NCBI RefSeq assembly: GCF_900129975.1
Contig: NZ_FSRG01000003.1
Location: forward strand, 856,997-920,996
Source of the DNA: Halodesulfovibrio marinisediminis DSM 17456
Lineage (GTDB): Bacteria > Desulfobacterota > Desulfovibrionia > Desulfovibrionales > Desulfovibrionaceae
DNA: 64,000 bases
Direction of reading: 5' to 3'
In this document: positions 36,195 through 44,460 of the stretch, one piece after another
How the letters are laid out: each line of letters begins with the position of its first letter
Position numbering within the stretch: the first letter of the stretch is position 1
Made by a program: the position numbers and the translations under genes
The notes under the pieces: generated by a model
Database searches by the model: none
What the model saw: only the letters and a program-made list of their open reading frames with translations
Told to the model about the DNA's origin: nothing

Positions 36195-37400
36195 ATGAAA
36201 ACAACACGAAGAAAAGTATTGCAATATATTGGTGGTGCAACTGCGTGTACAGCACTTTTCCCTATGTCATTCAGCCTTGCCGCGCCCACTCCAAGTACTG
36301 TTTTTGAACCGACCAAAATAGGTAGCCTCACAATAAAAAATAAACTCATTCGCTCTGCTACATCCATGAATATGTGCGATGAGTCCGGCGTACCGCAACA
36401 GGACCTGTATGATGCTCATACAGCGCTTGCAAAGGGAGGCATCGGTCTTATTACCACTGGCCTTACATACGTGTACAAGGATGACCAATTTAGCAAAGCT
36501 GGAACAGGCTTATACAGCGATGACCTTATTCCTGAATATAAAAAACTCACAGACAATGCCCATAATCACGATACAAAAATTGCCGTACAATTGGTGCTTG
36601 CCGGTGCTTTTACCGACTACAACATCGAGAAACGTCCCATCTGGGGACCATCTAATGTAGCGCACCCTGTATATGGAACTACGCCTCAAGCAATGACCAA
36701 GGAAGATATCAACGATGCTGTTAACGCCATGGCAGCTGCTACGGTGCGTGCTCAAAAAGCAGGCTTTGACGGTATTGAGCTTCACTTTGCTCATAATTTC
36801 CTAATAAGCCAATTCTTCATGCCATATTTCAATAAACGAACAGATGAATACGGCGGAAGCATTGATAACAGAGCTCGCTTGGCATTTGAAATCACTGAAG
36901 CATGTCGAAAAGCAGTAGGATCAGATTTCCCCCTCTGGGCAAAAATAAATGGGAATGACTACCTTCTAAGCGGAGGTGCAAGCGAAGATGAGATTCTCTT
37001 TATTGTTAAAGGGTTACAAGAACGCGGTCTTGATGCCATCAACATAAGTGGCGGCAACCTTATTACTGGCCCTCTCCCATCTCGACCGGACATCCTCAAT
37101 ATCCAAGACCAAAGCTACTTTAAAGACGATGCAAAGCGTATTGCCAGCAAGGTGGATATCCCACTTATCTTGACTGGCGGTCATCGTACAATTGACCTTA
37201 TGGAGACCGTTCTTGCAGATAACCCTAATATTAAAGCGCTTGGTATTTCACGTACGGTACTCTCTGAACCAGACTTACCAAACAAATGGAAGGCAGATAG
37301 AAATACAACTCCACGTTGTGTTTCCTGTAACTGGTGTCTGGTTAACTATGGCAAACAAGCCTCTATCTGTGTCTTAAACCTGCCACGCCAAGAAACTTAA
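36195..37400 (+). CDS. Tat-exported Old Yellow Enzyme-like flavin reductase
   Basis: This 401-residue protein starts MKTTRRKVLQYIGGATACTA, a twin-arginine signal with cleavage near SLAAP, so it should be folded with its FMN and exported to the periplasm. The TIM-barrel core has FEPTKIGSLTIKNKLIRSA, FDGIELHFAHNFLISQFF and INISGG; the C-terminus has RCVSCNWC. It lacks the extra FAD/NAD domains of BaiCD-type enzymes, so electrons probably come from the cytochrome c3 encoded just upstream. The substrate, perhaps an unsaturated acid or ketone, is unknown. Confidence 0.88.
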   Translation: MKTTRRKVLQYIGGATACTALFPMSFSLAAPTPSTVFEPTKIGSLTIKNKLIRSATSMNMCDESGVPQQDLYDAHTALAKGGIGLITTGLTYVYKDDQFSKAGTGLYSDDLIPEYKKLTDNAHNHDTKIAVQLVLAGAFTDYNIEKRPIWGPSNVAHPVYGTTPQAMTKEDINDAVNAMAAATVRAQKAGFDGIELHFAHNFLISQFFMPYFNKRTDEYGGSIDNRARLAFEITEACRKAVGSDFPLWAKINGNDYLLSGGASEDEILFIVKGLQERGLDAINISGGNLITGPLPSRPDILNIQDQSYFKDDAKRIASKVDIPLILTGGHRTIDLMETVLADNPNIKALGISRTVLSEPDLPNKWKADRNTTPRCVSCNWCLVNYGKQASICVLNLPRQET

Positions 37401-37446
37401 AACTATTTCGAATCGTGTGAGGTTCAACCTGTTGATATGTAAAAAA

Positions 37447-37470
37447 AGCTCCCTAAAAAGGGAGCTTTTT
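37447..37470 (+). terminator. Rho-independent terminator after the cytochrome-OYE pair
   Basis: AAGCTCCCT and AGGGAGCTT pair around AAAA, followed by T7. It lies about 45 bases after the OYE stop. Confidence 0.9.
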
Positions 37471-37667
37471 TTACCAGCTCTACTCGCTGGAAACTTTAAG
37501 CTACAAGTAAACTAATTTTTATTGAGATTAAAATATTGATCTCAAATTGTATGCATCTTTTATGGTACGCACTCACTTTTATATAGACATCATTATTAAA
37601 AAAGCATACATCTCCTTAGCTTTTAAAATCGCCTCGCAATTACCAATATATAAATAATAAAAACAAT

Positions 37668-38105
37668 ATGTTACGCAAAGAAGTGCTTGGGTGGAAGGAA
37701 TGGGTATCGCTTACAGATTTTGGTATCGCATGCATTCTCGCAAAAGTAGATACCGGAGCCAGAACCTCTTCACTCCACACAATAGACCAAGAGGTCTTTA
37801 CTAAAGACAATACGGAATGGGTGCGGTTTACCATTGCGCTTGATGCCAAAGAAAACCGAACCGTTACAGCTGAAGCTCCGCTTGTGGCTAGACGTGCAGT
37901 TACAAATTCAGGTGGGATTCCAGAGGATCGCCTCGTAATTGAAACTCAGATTTGTATCGGAAACTGGTGCACGCTGGCAGAAGTCACTCTGGCACGACGA
38001 ACGGGAATGAAATGCCGTATGCTTATTGGCAGAACTGCATTATCTGGAACTGCTGTTGTCGACCCTGAAAACAGCTTTTTACATCCAACACCATTATGTG
38101 ATTAA
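37668..38105 (+). CDS. RimK-associated retropepsin-like protease (Zn_protease/RimB type)
   Basis: This 145-residue protein has KVDTGARTSSLH, the Asp-Thr-Gly motif of a retropepsin-like fold, and the family end CRMLIGRTAL. Homologues are annotated as ATP-dependent zinc proteases and lie beside RimK; in Pseudomonas RimB trims the glutamates that RimK adds. It is 6 bases upstream of the RimK gene, so the two act together on ribosomal protein S6 or another target. Confidence 0.88.
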   Translation: MLRKEVLGWKEWVSLTDFGIACILAKVDTGARTSSLHTIDQEVFTKDNTEWVRFTIALDAKENRTVTAEAPLVARRAVTNSGGIPEDRLVIETQICIGNWCTLAEVTLARRTGMKCRMLIGRTALSGTAVVDPENSFLHPTPLCD

Positions 38106-38111
38106 AGAATA

Positions 38112-39017
38112 ATGAAGATAGCAATCCTTTCCCGTAAGGCTGAGTTGTACTCCACCAGCCGACTTGTCGAAGCCGCAGAACAACGTGGACACGAAGTTGA
38201 AGTTGTTAACCCGTTACGTTGCTACATGAACATTACAGCTCATAAACCTGCGGTATATTACCGCGGTAACGAGCTTAACGATATAGATGCAATTATTCCC
38301 CGAATAGGTGCATCCATTACATTTTACGGAACAGCTGTTGTCCGTCAGTTTGAAATGATGGGGGTATACAGCGTAAACGAATCAGTAGCCATCACCCGCT
38401 CCAGAGATAAGTTACGCAGCTTGCAATTGCTGGCACGGCGCGGGATAGGTCTCCCTGTTACCGGCTTTGCAAACTCAACGATGTACACGCAAGATCTTAT
38501 CGATCTAGTTGGTGGAGCCCCGTTGGTGGTTAAACTGCTTGAAGGCACGCAAGGCGTTGGCGTGGTCCTTGCGGAAACACACTCTGCTGCTGAAAGTGTT
38601 ATTGAAGCATTCAGAGGTCTTAAAGCAAACTTTATTGTTCAAGAATACATCAAAGAAGCCAAAGGCAGCGACATTCGATGTATCGTTGTGGGCGGTAAAG
38701 TTGTAGCTTCAATGATGCGTCAAGGTAAGGAAGGAGAATTCCGTTCTAACCTGCACAGGGGCGGAACAGCATCTGTTGTAAAAATCACTCCTGAAGAACG
38801 TTCTACTGCTGTCAGAGCTGCTAAAATTATGGGGCTTGGAGTTGCAGGTGTTGACCTGCTTCGCTCTAATCATGGCCCTGTCGTTATGGAAGTTAACTCC
38901 TCTCCCGGCCTTGAGGGAGTTGAAACAGCAACAGGAAAAGATATTGCAGGCATGATTATCGATCATATCGCGAAGAATGCATGCCCAGGCAATACCAGAA
39001 CAAAAGGCAAGGGCTAA
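38112..39017 (+). CDS. rimK: RimK ribosomal protein S6 glutamate ligase
   Basis: This 301-residue ATP-grasp enzyme opens [21 protein letters not shown] and has [34 protein letters not shown] and [14 protein letters not shown], the RimK signatures for ATP, metal and substrate binding. Length is normal. It adds glutamate residues to the C-terminus of S6. It forms an operon with the upstream protease and ends at a clear terminator. Confidence 0.97.
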   Translation: MKIAILSRKAELYSTSRLVEAAEQRGHEVEVVNPLRCYMNITAHKPAVYYRGNELNDIDAIIPRIGASITFYGTAVVRQFEMMGVYSVNESVAITRSRDKLRSLQLLARRGIGLPVTGFANSTMYTQDLIDLVGGAPLVVKLLEGTQGVGVVLAETHSAAESVIEAFRGLKANFIVQEYIKEAKGSDIRCIVVGGKVVASMMRQGKEGEFRSNLHRGGTASVVKITPEERSTAVRAAKIMGLGVAGVDLLRSNHGPVVMEVNSSPGLEGVETATGKDIAGMIIDHIAKNACPGNTRTKGKG

Positions 39018-39038
39018 CCCCTTACTTCATATAAACAC

Positions 39039-39070
39039 AAAGAGGAGCTCTAAGAGCTCCTCTTTTTTTT
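39039..39070 (+). terminator. Rho-independent terminator after rimK
   Basis: AAAGAGGAGCTC and GAGCTCCTCTTT form a long stem around TAA, ending in T8. Confidence 0.9.
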
Positions 39071-39122
39071 GGGTGCTGAACCCACAGTCAGAATGCGTAT
39101 TGGTAACAGCCAACAAGCCCTG

Positions 39123-39446
39123 CTAGTAATCCTTATCCCGCATTTTACGGGGCTCTTTGCGCCCGGATGACCAGCTGGCATCAAATTCGTCTAACCATAA
39201 GTCGTCTTCGGTAACAGTAGCAGAACGGATGGTGAGATAGTCATACTGACCTTCTTTACGGATGTAGCCCGATACATCAAGCCATTCACCGACATAAGAT
39301 AACAGATTCAAACCACTGCGGTTTTCCTCAACAATATATCCGTCGTTTGATGTGGTAACTAGCATCAATCTTTCAGGCTCGTCACAACTTTTGATCCAAG
39401 GCTGCAATGTTCCGCTCAATTGAACTGTTTTCTGTTCACGACTCAT
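39123..39446 (-). CDS. Hypothetical protein, possible OB-like fold
   Basis: This protein of about 107 residues has no signal peptide. The middle (LMLVTTSNDGYIVEENRSG, then LLSYVGEWLDVSGYIRK and YDYLTIRSATV) alternates beta strands as an OB-fold domain would. ATG 39446 has GGAGA upstream. It is the last gene of a minus-strand set that also includes 39544, 39794 and 40123, which begin at the sigma-54 promoter at 40449. I do not recognise a family. Confidence 0.7.
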   Translation of the reverse strand: MSREQKTVQLSGTLQPWIKSCDEPERLMLVTTSNDGYIVEENRSGLNLLSYVGEWLDVSGYIRKEGQYDYLTIRSATVTEDDLWLDEFDASWSSGRKEPRKMRDKDY

Positions 39447-39543
39447 AATGTTCTCCAAACTTATGATCCTGACAAACAGGTTCCCTGCACCCTTAAGAAC
39501 AGGAGGTTACTTGTTCTTTGATAGGGGGCTTTTTTCGGGATGG

Positions 39544-39732
39544 TTAATTTTTGGGTGCTCCGGCAAAAAACCGGAGCACCAACCAGATCAGCACACAGTT
39601 AAGTACATCCACCGCTGGTAAGAGCCTTCCAGCATGAAACATAACCCAATAATGATCCCCGAAGGATATGAGCAAGAGGATCGGGGCAATTATGGCTATA
39701 TCCCTCGCAATTGATGCTGTCGAATTCTTCAT
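39544..39732 (-). CDS. Small two-helix membrane protein
   Basis: This protein of about 62 residues has two hydrophobic helices, IAIIAPILLLISF and VDVLNCVLIWLVLRFF, and charged ends. The ATG at 39732 is preferred to the TTG four codons earlier. It lies about 60 bases after the exported protein at 39794. No family is recognised. A hairpin (AAGAACA with TGTTCTT, about 39497-39521) lies between it and the next gene. Confidence 0.6.
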   Translation of the reverse strand: MKNSTASIARDIAIIAPILLLISFGDHYWVMFHAGRLLPAVDVLNCVLIWLVLRFFAGAPKN

Positions 39733-39793
39733 GCGTTGCTTCAAAGATTAATGAAGAATCCAGTGAGATGTAGTTAACAGCGGATATTTAAGG

Positions 39794-40126
39794 TCATACC
39801 TTACCGTCAGGTTCGGCATCCATCTCTATTGGAACGTCTCCACCTTCATAAATATCCATACTGGTAACGTTAAGTGCAGGTTCATCGTTTACGATGACAT
39901 AGTCGCCAACAACTTCAACTTGTAGTCCCTCCAGCGTGGTATCAGTAATGTTTATAAGTAAAAGTTGGTACTCACCGTCATCGAGATACACACTTTCACC
40001 TTTAACCATAATGCTACCAACCAAGACTGCATGTGGCTCCACTACGTCGTATTCCTCTGCCCTGCATTCACCTATTACCAGCAGTGCCATTGTTACGCTT
40101 AAACATAGTGAGAAAACTTTTCTCAT
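39794..40126 (-). CDS. Exported hypothetical protein
   Basis: This 110-residue protein has a Sec signal peptide (to about ECRAEE). The mature part is a small beta domain (AVLVGSIMVKGESVYLDD, LEGLQVEVVGDYVIVNDE) that looks OB-like and acidic; it should be periplasmic. Its ATG overlaps the stop of the upstream gene as ATGA, so it is translationally coupled to it. I do not know the function. Confidence 0.75.
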   Translation of the reverse strand: MRKVFSLCLSVTMALLVIGECRAEEYDVVEPHAVLVGSIMVKGESVYLDDGEYQLLLINITDTTLEGLQVEVVGDYVIVNDEPALNVTSMDIYEGGDVPIEMDAEPDGKV

Positions 40127-40416
40127 TTCATTTTCCTACTGTTAAAAAATTCAGATTTAACAAAAGGAATTACTCTTTTTACGTTGATTGTCTCAATATT
40201 GCCGTTACGGGTCACTAACCCTTCCAAAAGTATCGGTTCCCGTAAAAACTCCAGTAGCTGAATGTGTTGAGGAAGGTTTTCAACAACAACTTCTCGCTCA
40301 CCGGCACACGCGATTGAAACTTTCAAAATATTGAAGTGCTCATCCCTTTCATAAGGAACCAGAACACCAAGTACTTTTTGCAGTACACCGCTTTGTTCTT
40401 GTCTAAAGGCATCCAT
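40123..40416 (-). CDS. Hypothetical protein, first gene of the sigma-54 operon
   Basis: This 97-residue cytoplasmic protein begins MDAFRQEQSGVLQKVLGVLV and has beta-rich stretches (REVVVENLPQHIQLLEFL, EGLVTRNGNIETINVKRV). It lies 33 bases downstream of a sigma-54 promoter, whose activator is encoded just upstream. The two following genes also look like small beta-barrel proteins, which suggests that they form one system. No family is recognised. Confidence 0.7.
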   Translation of the reverse strand: MDAFRQEQSGVLQKVLGVLVPYERDEHFNILKVSIACAGEREVVVENLPQHIQLLEFLREPILLEGLVTRNGNIETINVKRVIPFVKSEFFNSRKMK

Positions 40417-40448
40417 ATTGACACCTCACTGTATTTTTCCTTCACTAA

Positions 40449-40463
40449 GCATAGACAGTGCCA
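40449..40463 (-). promoter_or_regulatory. Sigma-54 (-24/-12) promoter
   Basis: On the minus strand the bases read TGGCAC-TGTCT-ATGC, with GG and GC in the right places and spacing for RpoN. The start codon at 40416 would be about 20 bases beyond the expected start of transcription. An RpoN activator gene and four palindromes lie upstream. Confidence 0.8.
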
Positions 40464-40516
40464 AAATAATAACATGTTAATTTTAATCACTTTTTCAAAG
40501 CAGTACATAAAAAAAA

Positions 40517-40670
40517 GGAACTTCCGGTTCTTATTTCTAAGATCTGAAAGTTCCAATTATTCGAAACAATTAGAGTAAAGCTACAACTATTTGTTTTTTA
40601 AAGCATTTTCTAAATAACACAAGTAAGAACTTTCAGTTCCCATTGTTTGCAAACAGGAACTGCCGGTTCC
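40517..40670. promoter_or_regulatory. Four upstream activator sites for the sigma-54 regulator
   Basis: Four 15-base palindromes fit RGAAC-N5-GTTCY or come within one base of it: 40517-40531 (GGAACTTCCGGTTCT), 40540-40554 (AGATCTGAAAGTTCC), 40626-40640 (AGAACTTTCAGTTCC) and 40656-40670 (GGAACTGCCGGTTCC). Starts are 23, 86 and 30 bases apart, close to whole helical turns. They lie 55-220 bases upstream of the promoter at 40449, and the last one touches the stop codon of the activator gene. Confidence 0.8.
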
Positions 40671-42061
40671 TATTTGAAGTCTTCTTTTTTCAGTTTGTGT
40701 TTCTGCATCAGCTTATGAATCTGGCGGGTTGTAATACCTGCCTGTTCTGCAGCCTGATTTATTCTTCCTTTAGTCGCCTGTAGTAGTTCCGTCAGATAAA
40801 TATATTCAAACTGGTCAATAACATTTTGACGTGCTTCACCAAGAGGGATGGAAATATCTGCCTGCGTATCTAATGTTGCGCTGGAAAGAGCAGAAATTTC
40901 GTTGGGAATATTCTCCAGTCGAATAACTTTTTCGGTCTCAAGAATGCAGGCACGCTCAATAATATTTTCGAGTTCACGTACGTTACCCGGCCACGAATAC
41001 CGTTTAAAAGCAGCAAGTACCTTAGGGTGAAGCCCAACGACATCTTTACCAAGAACGAGGTTGCAGTTTTGAATAAATGTCTTAGCAAAAGATGCCAGAT
41101 CTTCTTTCCGATCCCGTAAGGGAGGAATAGGGATAGGGAAAACATTCAATCTGTAATACAGGTCCTTACGAAATGTCCCTTTTTCGCATTGAGCCCATAG
41201 ATCATCATTTGTAGCGGCAATAATGCGAACATCAACAACATGTTCTTTATCGCTGCCTACCCGTTGAATAGTGTGCTCTTGTAGAACATGTAAAAGTTTG
41301 ACCTGCATTGAAGGGGTAATTGTGCCTATTTCATCTAAAAAAAGGGTTCCCCCTTCTGCCGCGCCAAACTTGCCAATAGTATCCTTTAACGCACCGGTAA
41401 ATGCGCCGCGTGTATGACCAAATAGTTCACTTTCAATCAAAGAATCAGGAATAGCCCCGCAATGCAAGCTTACGAACGGCTTGTCTTTTCTTGTGCTATG
41501 TGAGTGGATAAGCTTTGCAAGAACGCTTTTCCCGATGCCGGTCTCACCTGTCAATAAAACCGTTGTCTTGGTTGCTGCCATCTGCCTGACCATCGAAAAC
41601 ACTTCTCGCATGAGCGGGCTGCTTGTTTTTACAAGCTGCAATGCCGTTTCGTTCCAAAAATCATCATGTAAGTAGCTAAGTTCATTTTTTCTAGCCAGCT
41701 CTCGATCAAGACGAGAAAGCACCAAAGTCACTTCAGACTGCATGAGAGGATACGCCAGATAATCAACAGCTCCGGCATTAATACCCTCGATGGCGTATCT
41801 GATTTCTGTTGAATTCACCAAAATAACAACATCTGCATTGGGTGCTGAGTTCCAGATGAAATTTAAGCCTTCAGAAATATCTACTTTTCCACCTAACAAC
41901 AGTCCATGATCGACAAAAACCACATCAACCTGACTGTTAATAACGTCGCCTTTAAGTTCGCTAACTGTACTTAGTGTCACATTAGGCTGCACAACTAAAA
42001 TACTGCGCTTAAGTATTTCGCTAGCTTCAACATCAGGAGTAATAATTTGATATTGTGACAT
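40670..42061 (-). CDS. Sigma-54-dependent activator with a degenerate receiver domain
   Basis: This 463-residue protein has a receiver-like N-domain (about 1-125), an AAA+ sigma-54 interaction domain (about 140-380) and a Fis-type helix-turn-helix (GRINQAAEQAGITTRQIHKLM). The AAA+ part keeps GETGIGKS, the GAFTGA loop and GGTLFLDEIG. The receiver has lost the acidic pair at its start and has Tyr in place of the conserved Lys (YLAYPL), so it is probably not phosphorylated in the normal way. It should bind the four palindromes and drive the operon from 40449. Confidence 0.93.
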   Translation of the reverse strand: MSQYQIITPDVEASEILKRSILVVQPNVTLSTVSELKGDVINSQVDVVFVDHGLLLGGKVDISEGLNFIWNSAPNADVVILVNSTEIRYAIEGINAGAVDYLAYPLMQSEVTLVLSRLDRELARKNELSYLHDDFWNETALQLVKTSSPLMREVFSMVRQMAATKTTVLLTGETGIGKSVLAKLIHSHSTRKDKPFVSLHCGAIPDSLIESELFGHTRGAFTGALKDTIGKFGAAEGGTLFLDEIGTITPSMQVKLLHVLQEHTIQRVGSDKEHVVDVRIIAATNDDLWAQCEKGTFRKDLYYRLNVFPIPIPPLRDRKEDLASFAKTFIQNCNLVLGKDVVGLHPKVLAAFKRYSWPGNVRELENIIERACILETEKVIRLENIPNEISALSSATLDTQADISIPLGEARQNVIDQFEYIYLTELLQATKGRINQAAEQAGITTRQIHKLMQKHKLKKEDFK

Positions 42062-42134
42062 ATTTAATTCCTATTTGAGGAATTTACGAGCTAACAAATA
42101 CATTGGCAATCAAAAAGAGCTACCCAACCTTATC

Positions 42135-43364
42135 CTACTCATTAAAAGAGTAATTGTGGCATGTAACAACCAACTCATTGATTTCGTCTTTATGCTGCTC
42201 AATCATCTGAAACATGGAGGGAGAAATCGACGGGGCTATTTCATTCCGTATTATGTTAAAAGCCTTATCAATAGACATACCCTTTCGATAAGGGCGTTCT
42301 TCCAGTAAAGCGGAGATAACATCTGAGAAAGCTATAATTTTTGCCCCTACATCAAGGCTGGACTCATCCAAGGCATGTGGGTACCCCGTTCCATCACTCT
42401 TCTCATGATGCCTTTCCGCCCAAGTCACAATTTCACGGAACCAAGGAGACTGGCTTAGTTCATTAAGAATTTGCCCCGTATAATACGCATGCAACTTCAC
42501 AAGATTATACTCTTCATCGGAAAGTGGCCCTTTTTTTTCTATCAATTCGGGATCAATACCTATTTTCCCGATGTCGTGCAGGTAGCCGCTCACCAGTAAT
42601 TTCTTACATCCCTCTTCCGAGAACCCTAAATACTTACCAAGAAAGCTGGATAGATGTGCAACTGTGTAAGAATGCGAGGCGGTAAAGCGACTTCTAAAAT
42701 CGATTATTCTGGATAGAGTTAGAGCAAAATCAATAATATTATCTATCGTCAGTTCGAAATCCACCGAGACATCAAGTCTGCGAAACAGTTGATCCATCTC
42801 CAGATTGTTGATTTCAAACCAAAAAACATCCGCCTTAGAAACCTCATTAAAAGCTTCAAAAACGTCGGGATGAAAAGTCGTTCCCACCTTCGCTCTGATT
42901 GTTTCAGTTACGTGTTCTTTTTGATTAAGGATAAAGTTATCTGGGTTGATAAGCACATCCACTCTATCAGCAAGATGGATAATATGACTTTGAAACAACA
43001 CCTCGCCATCTTGAACATCTAATGAATCTTGATATCGTATATGATGGTGCCTAATAATTTGAGCGATGTTCTCAAATGCATCGAAAGACTCCAGCATACG
43101 GTGGCCCATAATACAATGCGGCGTCGGATTAACTACATCTTCCTGCACAAGCAGATCACGTTCCTGAATTGACAATGCGCCAATATCATGAAGTCCTGCT
43201 GCAACAACTAGTTCGAACAGGTCCTCATTACTTAACCCCATTTTTTTGGCAATAGCGTATGATGCCACGGCAGTTCGTCTATGGTGCGACTTCAGCAAAT
43301 AGTTAAAGCTATCAATAGACTTGATTATCGGAACCGCTAGATCTTTCAAAGAGATTCTATCCAT
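42135..43364 (-). CDS. Tandem HD / HD-GYP c-di-GMP phosphodiesterase-like protein
   Basis: This 409-residue cytoplasmic protein has an N-terminal HD domain (AAGLHDIGALS, IIRHHHIRYQDS) and a C-terminal HD-GYP domain (YLHDIGKIGIDPELIEKKG, AERHHEKSDGTGYP). The second has the full HHE-GTGYP motif, so it should hydrolyse c-di-GMP; the first has the HD but no GYP. No sensor domain is fused. The sigma-54 activator follows 73 bases downstream on the same strand, so they may be co-expressed. Confidence 0.92.
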   Translation of the reverse strand: MDRISLKDLAVPIIKSIDSFNYLLKSHHRRTAVASYAIAKKMGLSNEDLFELVVAAGLHDIGALSIQERDLLVQEDVVNPTPHCIMGHRMLESFDAFENIAQIIRHHHIRYQDSLDVQDGEVLFQSHIIHLADRVDVLINPDNFILNQKEHVTETIRAKVGTTFHPDVFEAFNEVSKADVFWFEINNLEMDQLFRRLDVSVDFELTIDNIIDFALTLSRIIDFRSRFTASHSYTVAHLSSFLGKYLGFSEEGCKKLLVSGYLHDIGKIGIDPELIEKKGPLSDEEYNLVKLHAYYTGQILNELSQSPWFREIVTWAERHHEKSDGTGYPHALDESSLDVGAKIIAFSDVISALLEERPYRKGMSIDKAFNIIRNEIAPSISPSMFQMIEQHKDEINELVVTCHNYSFNE

Positions 43365-43706
43365 GTTTCTTGTCCTTTTAATCTTCCAAGCGATACTCTG
43401 TAAGGAAGAAGGCTGCCGTTGACAGACATCTTAAAACTCATCGGTTTCAGTATAGTTGAAATGTTCCATTAGCAGAACGCTATTTCACTTGAATTCTGAA
43501 TCCTGAATGAGACGCTTTGAACTTCCCCATCTCTCCCGTCCAGACAGGAAAATAGTAAGTATGCGCTCACTCTACTTTGTAGCAAATTAAAAGCTTTAAG
43601 TAACACTTTGCGATCTAAGTAATCATCTTAAGGCGCTCTTTTCGGACTTCTCTCGGTACCTCACGGACTTGAAATAGGCATAGCGTAACGCCACTCTCTC
43701 CCTTTA
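43365..43706. other. Intergenic region, nothing recognised
   Basis: No open frame with a ribosome site, repeat or terminator is apparent between the HD-GYP gene and the orphan pilin. Confidence 0.5.
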
Positions 43707-43889
43707 TTATTTAAACGGATACAGTTTTAAAACTTTTGGGAACTTTAGATAAACACTTAAGTCAACACCTTCATCAATAGCCCACATGACAACCACAGTG
43801 AATACTACAAGAACAAGAGCAGCTACAAGCAGCTCAATACGAATTACACCGTATTCTTTCCTAAAAAACTGTTTAATTTTATTAAACAT
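43707..43889 (-). CDS. Orphan, divergent Flp-like pilin
   Basis: This 60-residue protein begins MFNKIKQFFRKEYG, then VIRIELLVAALVLVVF, close in layout to the Flp pilins at 12155 and 12895: basic head, Gly before the cut, Glu at +5 and one helix. The usual Tyr at +6 is Leu, and the Ala-rich core is Val-rich. It lies 30 kb from the Tad operon with no assembly genes beside it. It could be a minor pilin or a decaying copy. Confidence 0.7.
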   Translation of the reverse strand: MFNKIKQFFRKEYGVIRIELLVAALVLVVFTVVVMWAIDEGVDLSVYLKFPKVLKLYPFK

Positions 43890-44460
43890 TCGATACCACC
43901 GGTGCCTATTGATAATGTTCTTGAGTCACAAATCATAGCCAATTGATATAACTATAGCCTTCCTGACATAACTAGTGAATTAAAACACACCGCTGATGCT
44001 ATCTCGAATCTTGTGAGTTCCGGACGAGTCATATGCAATAAAAAAACTCCCCACTAAATAGCGGAGAGCTTTTTCATATCGATATTAGGTTCGTAGGCAC
44101 TTTGGAATTACAGGTCGTTACTTCAGGATATTAAGATGTGTAACAAACACTGTAGCGGGCTGCATTCAAGCGACCATGGAGCATTTTGGAATCAAAAAAT
44201 GATTGCCAAAGACAAAGAATACAGTCACTTCAATCGAAACAAAAGAATCATAAATAAGCATCATCCCAACTGCGCTGGTATACGCAGAGTTTTAGCTTGC
44301 AGACCATTGAGAATAGGATACGTAGTCTCAATCATTTGAAGATAGTTACGCTTTCTCTTGCCGTTCTGTTTCAGGAGTAATATGCACCAGACATCAGGAG
44401 CCCAGGACAAGTACCCGTTAGACTAATACCATTGGCATTATTATGCATGAAAGGCACGTT
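43890..44460. other. Intergenic region with a terminator-like hairpin
   Basis: At about 44047-44076, CTCTCCGC and GTGGGGAG (minus-strand view) form a stem with two G-U pairs, followed by T7. It would end minus-strand transcripts, though no gene to its right runs that way. A plus-strand frame at 44136-44339 (67 codons, weak AGGA site) has no recognisable feature and is not called. Confidence 0.4.

Noticed and set aside
39497-39521. AAGAACA/TGTTCTT inverted repeat as a terminator
   Set aside because: There is no T run directly after it on either strand; it may be only an intercistronic hairpin.
44136-44339. 67-codon plus-strand frame ahead of the hydrolase gene
   Set aside because: Weak ribosome site and no compositional or domain signal.
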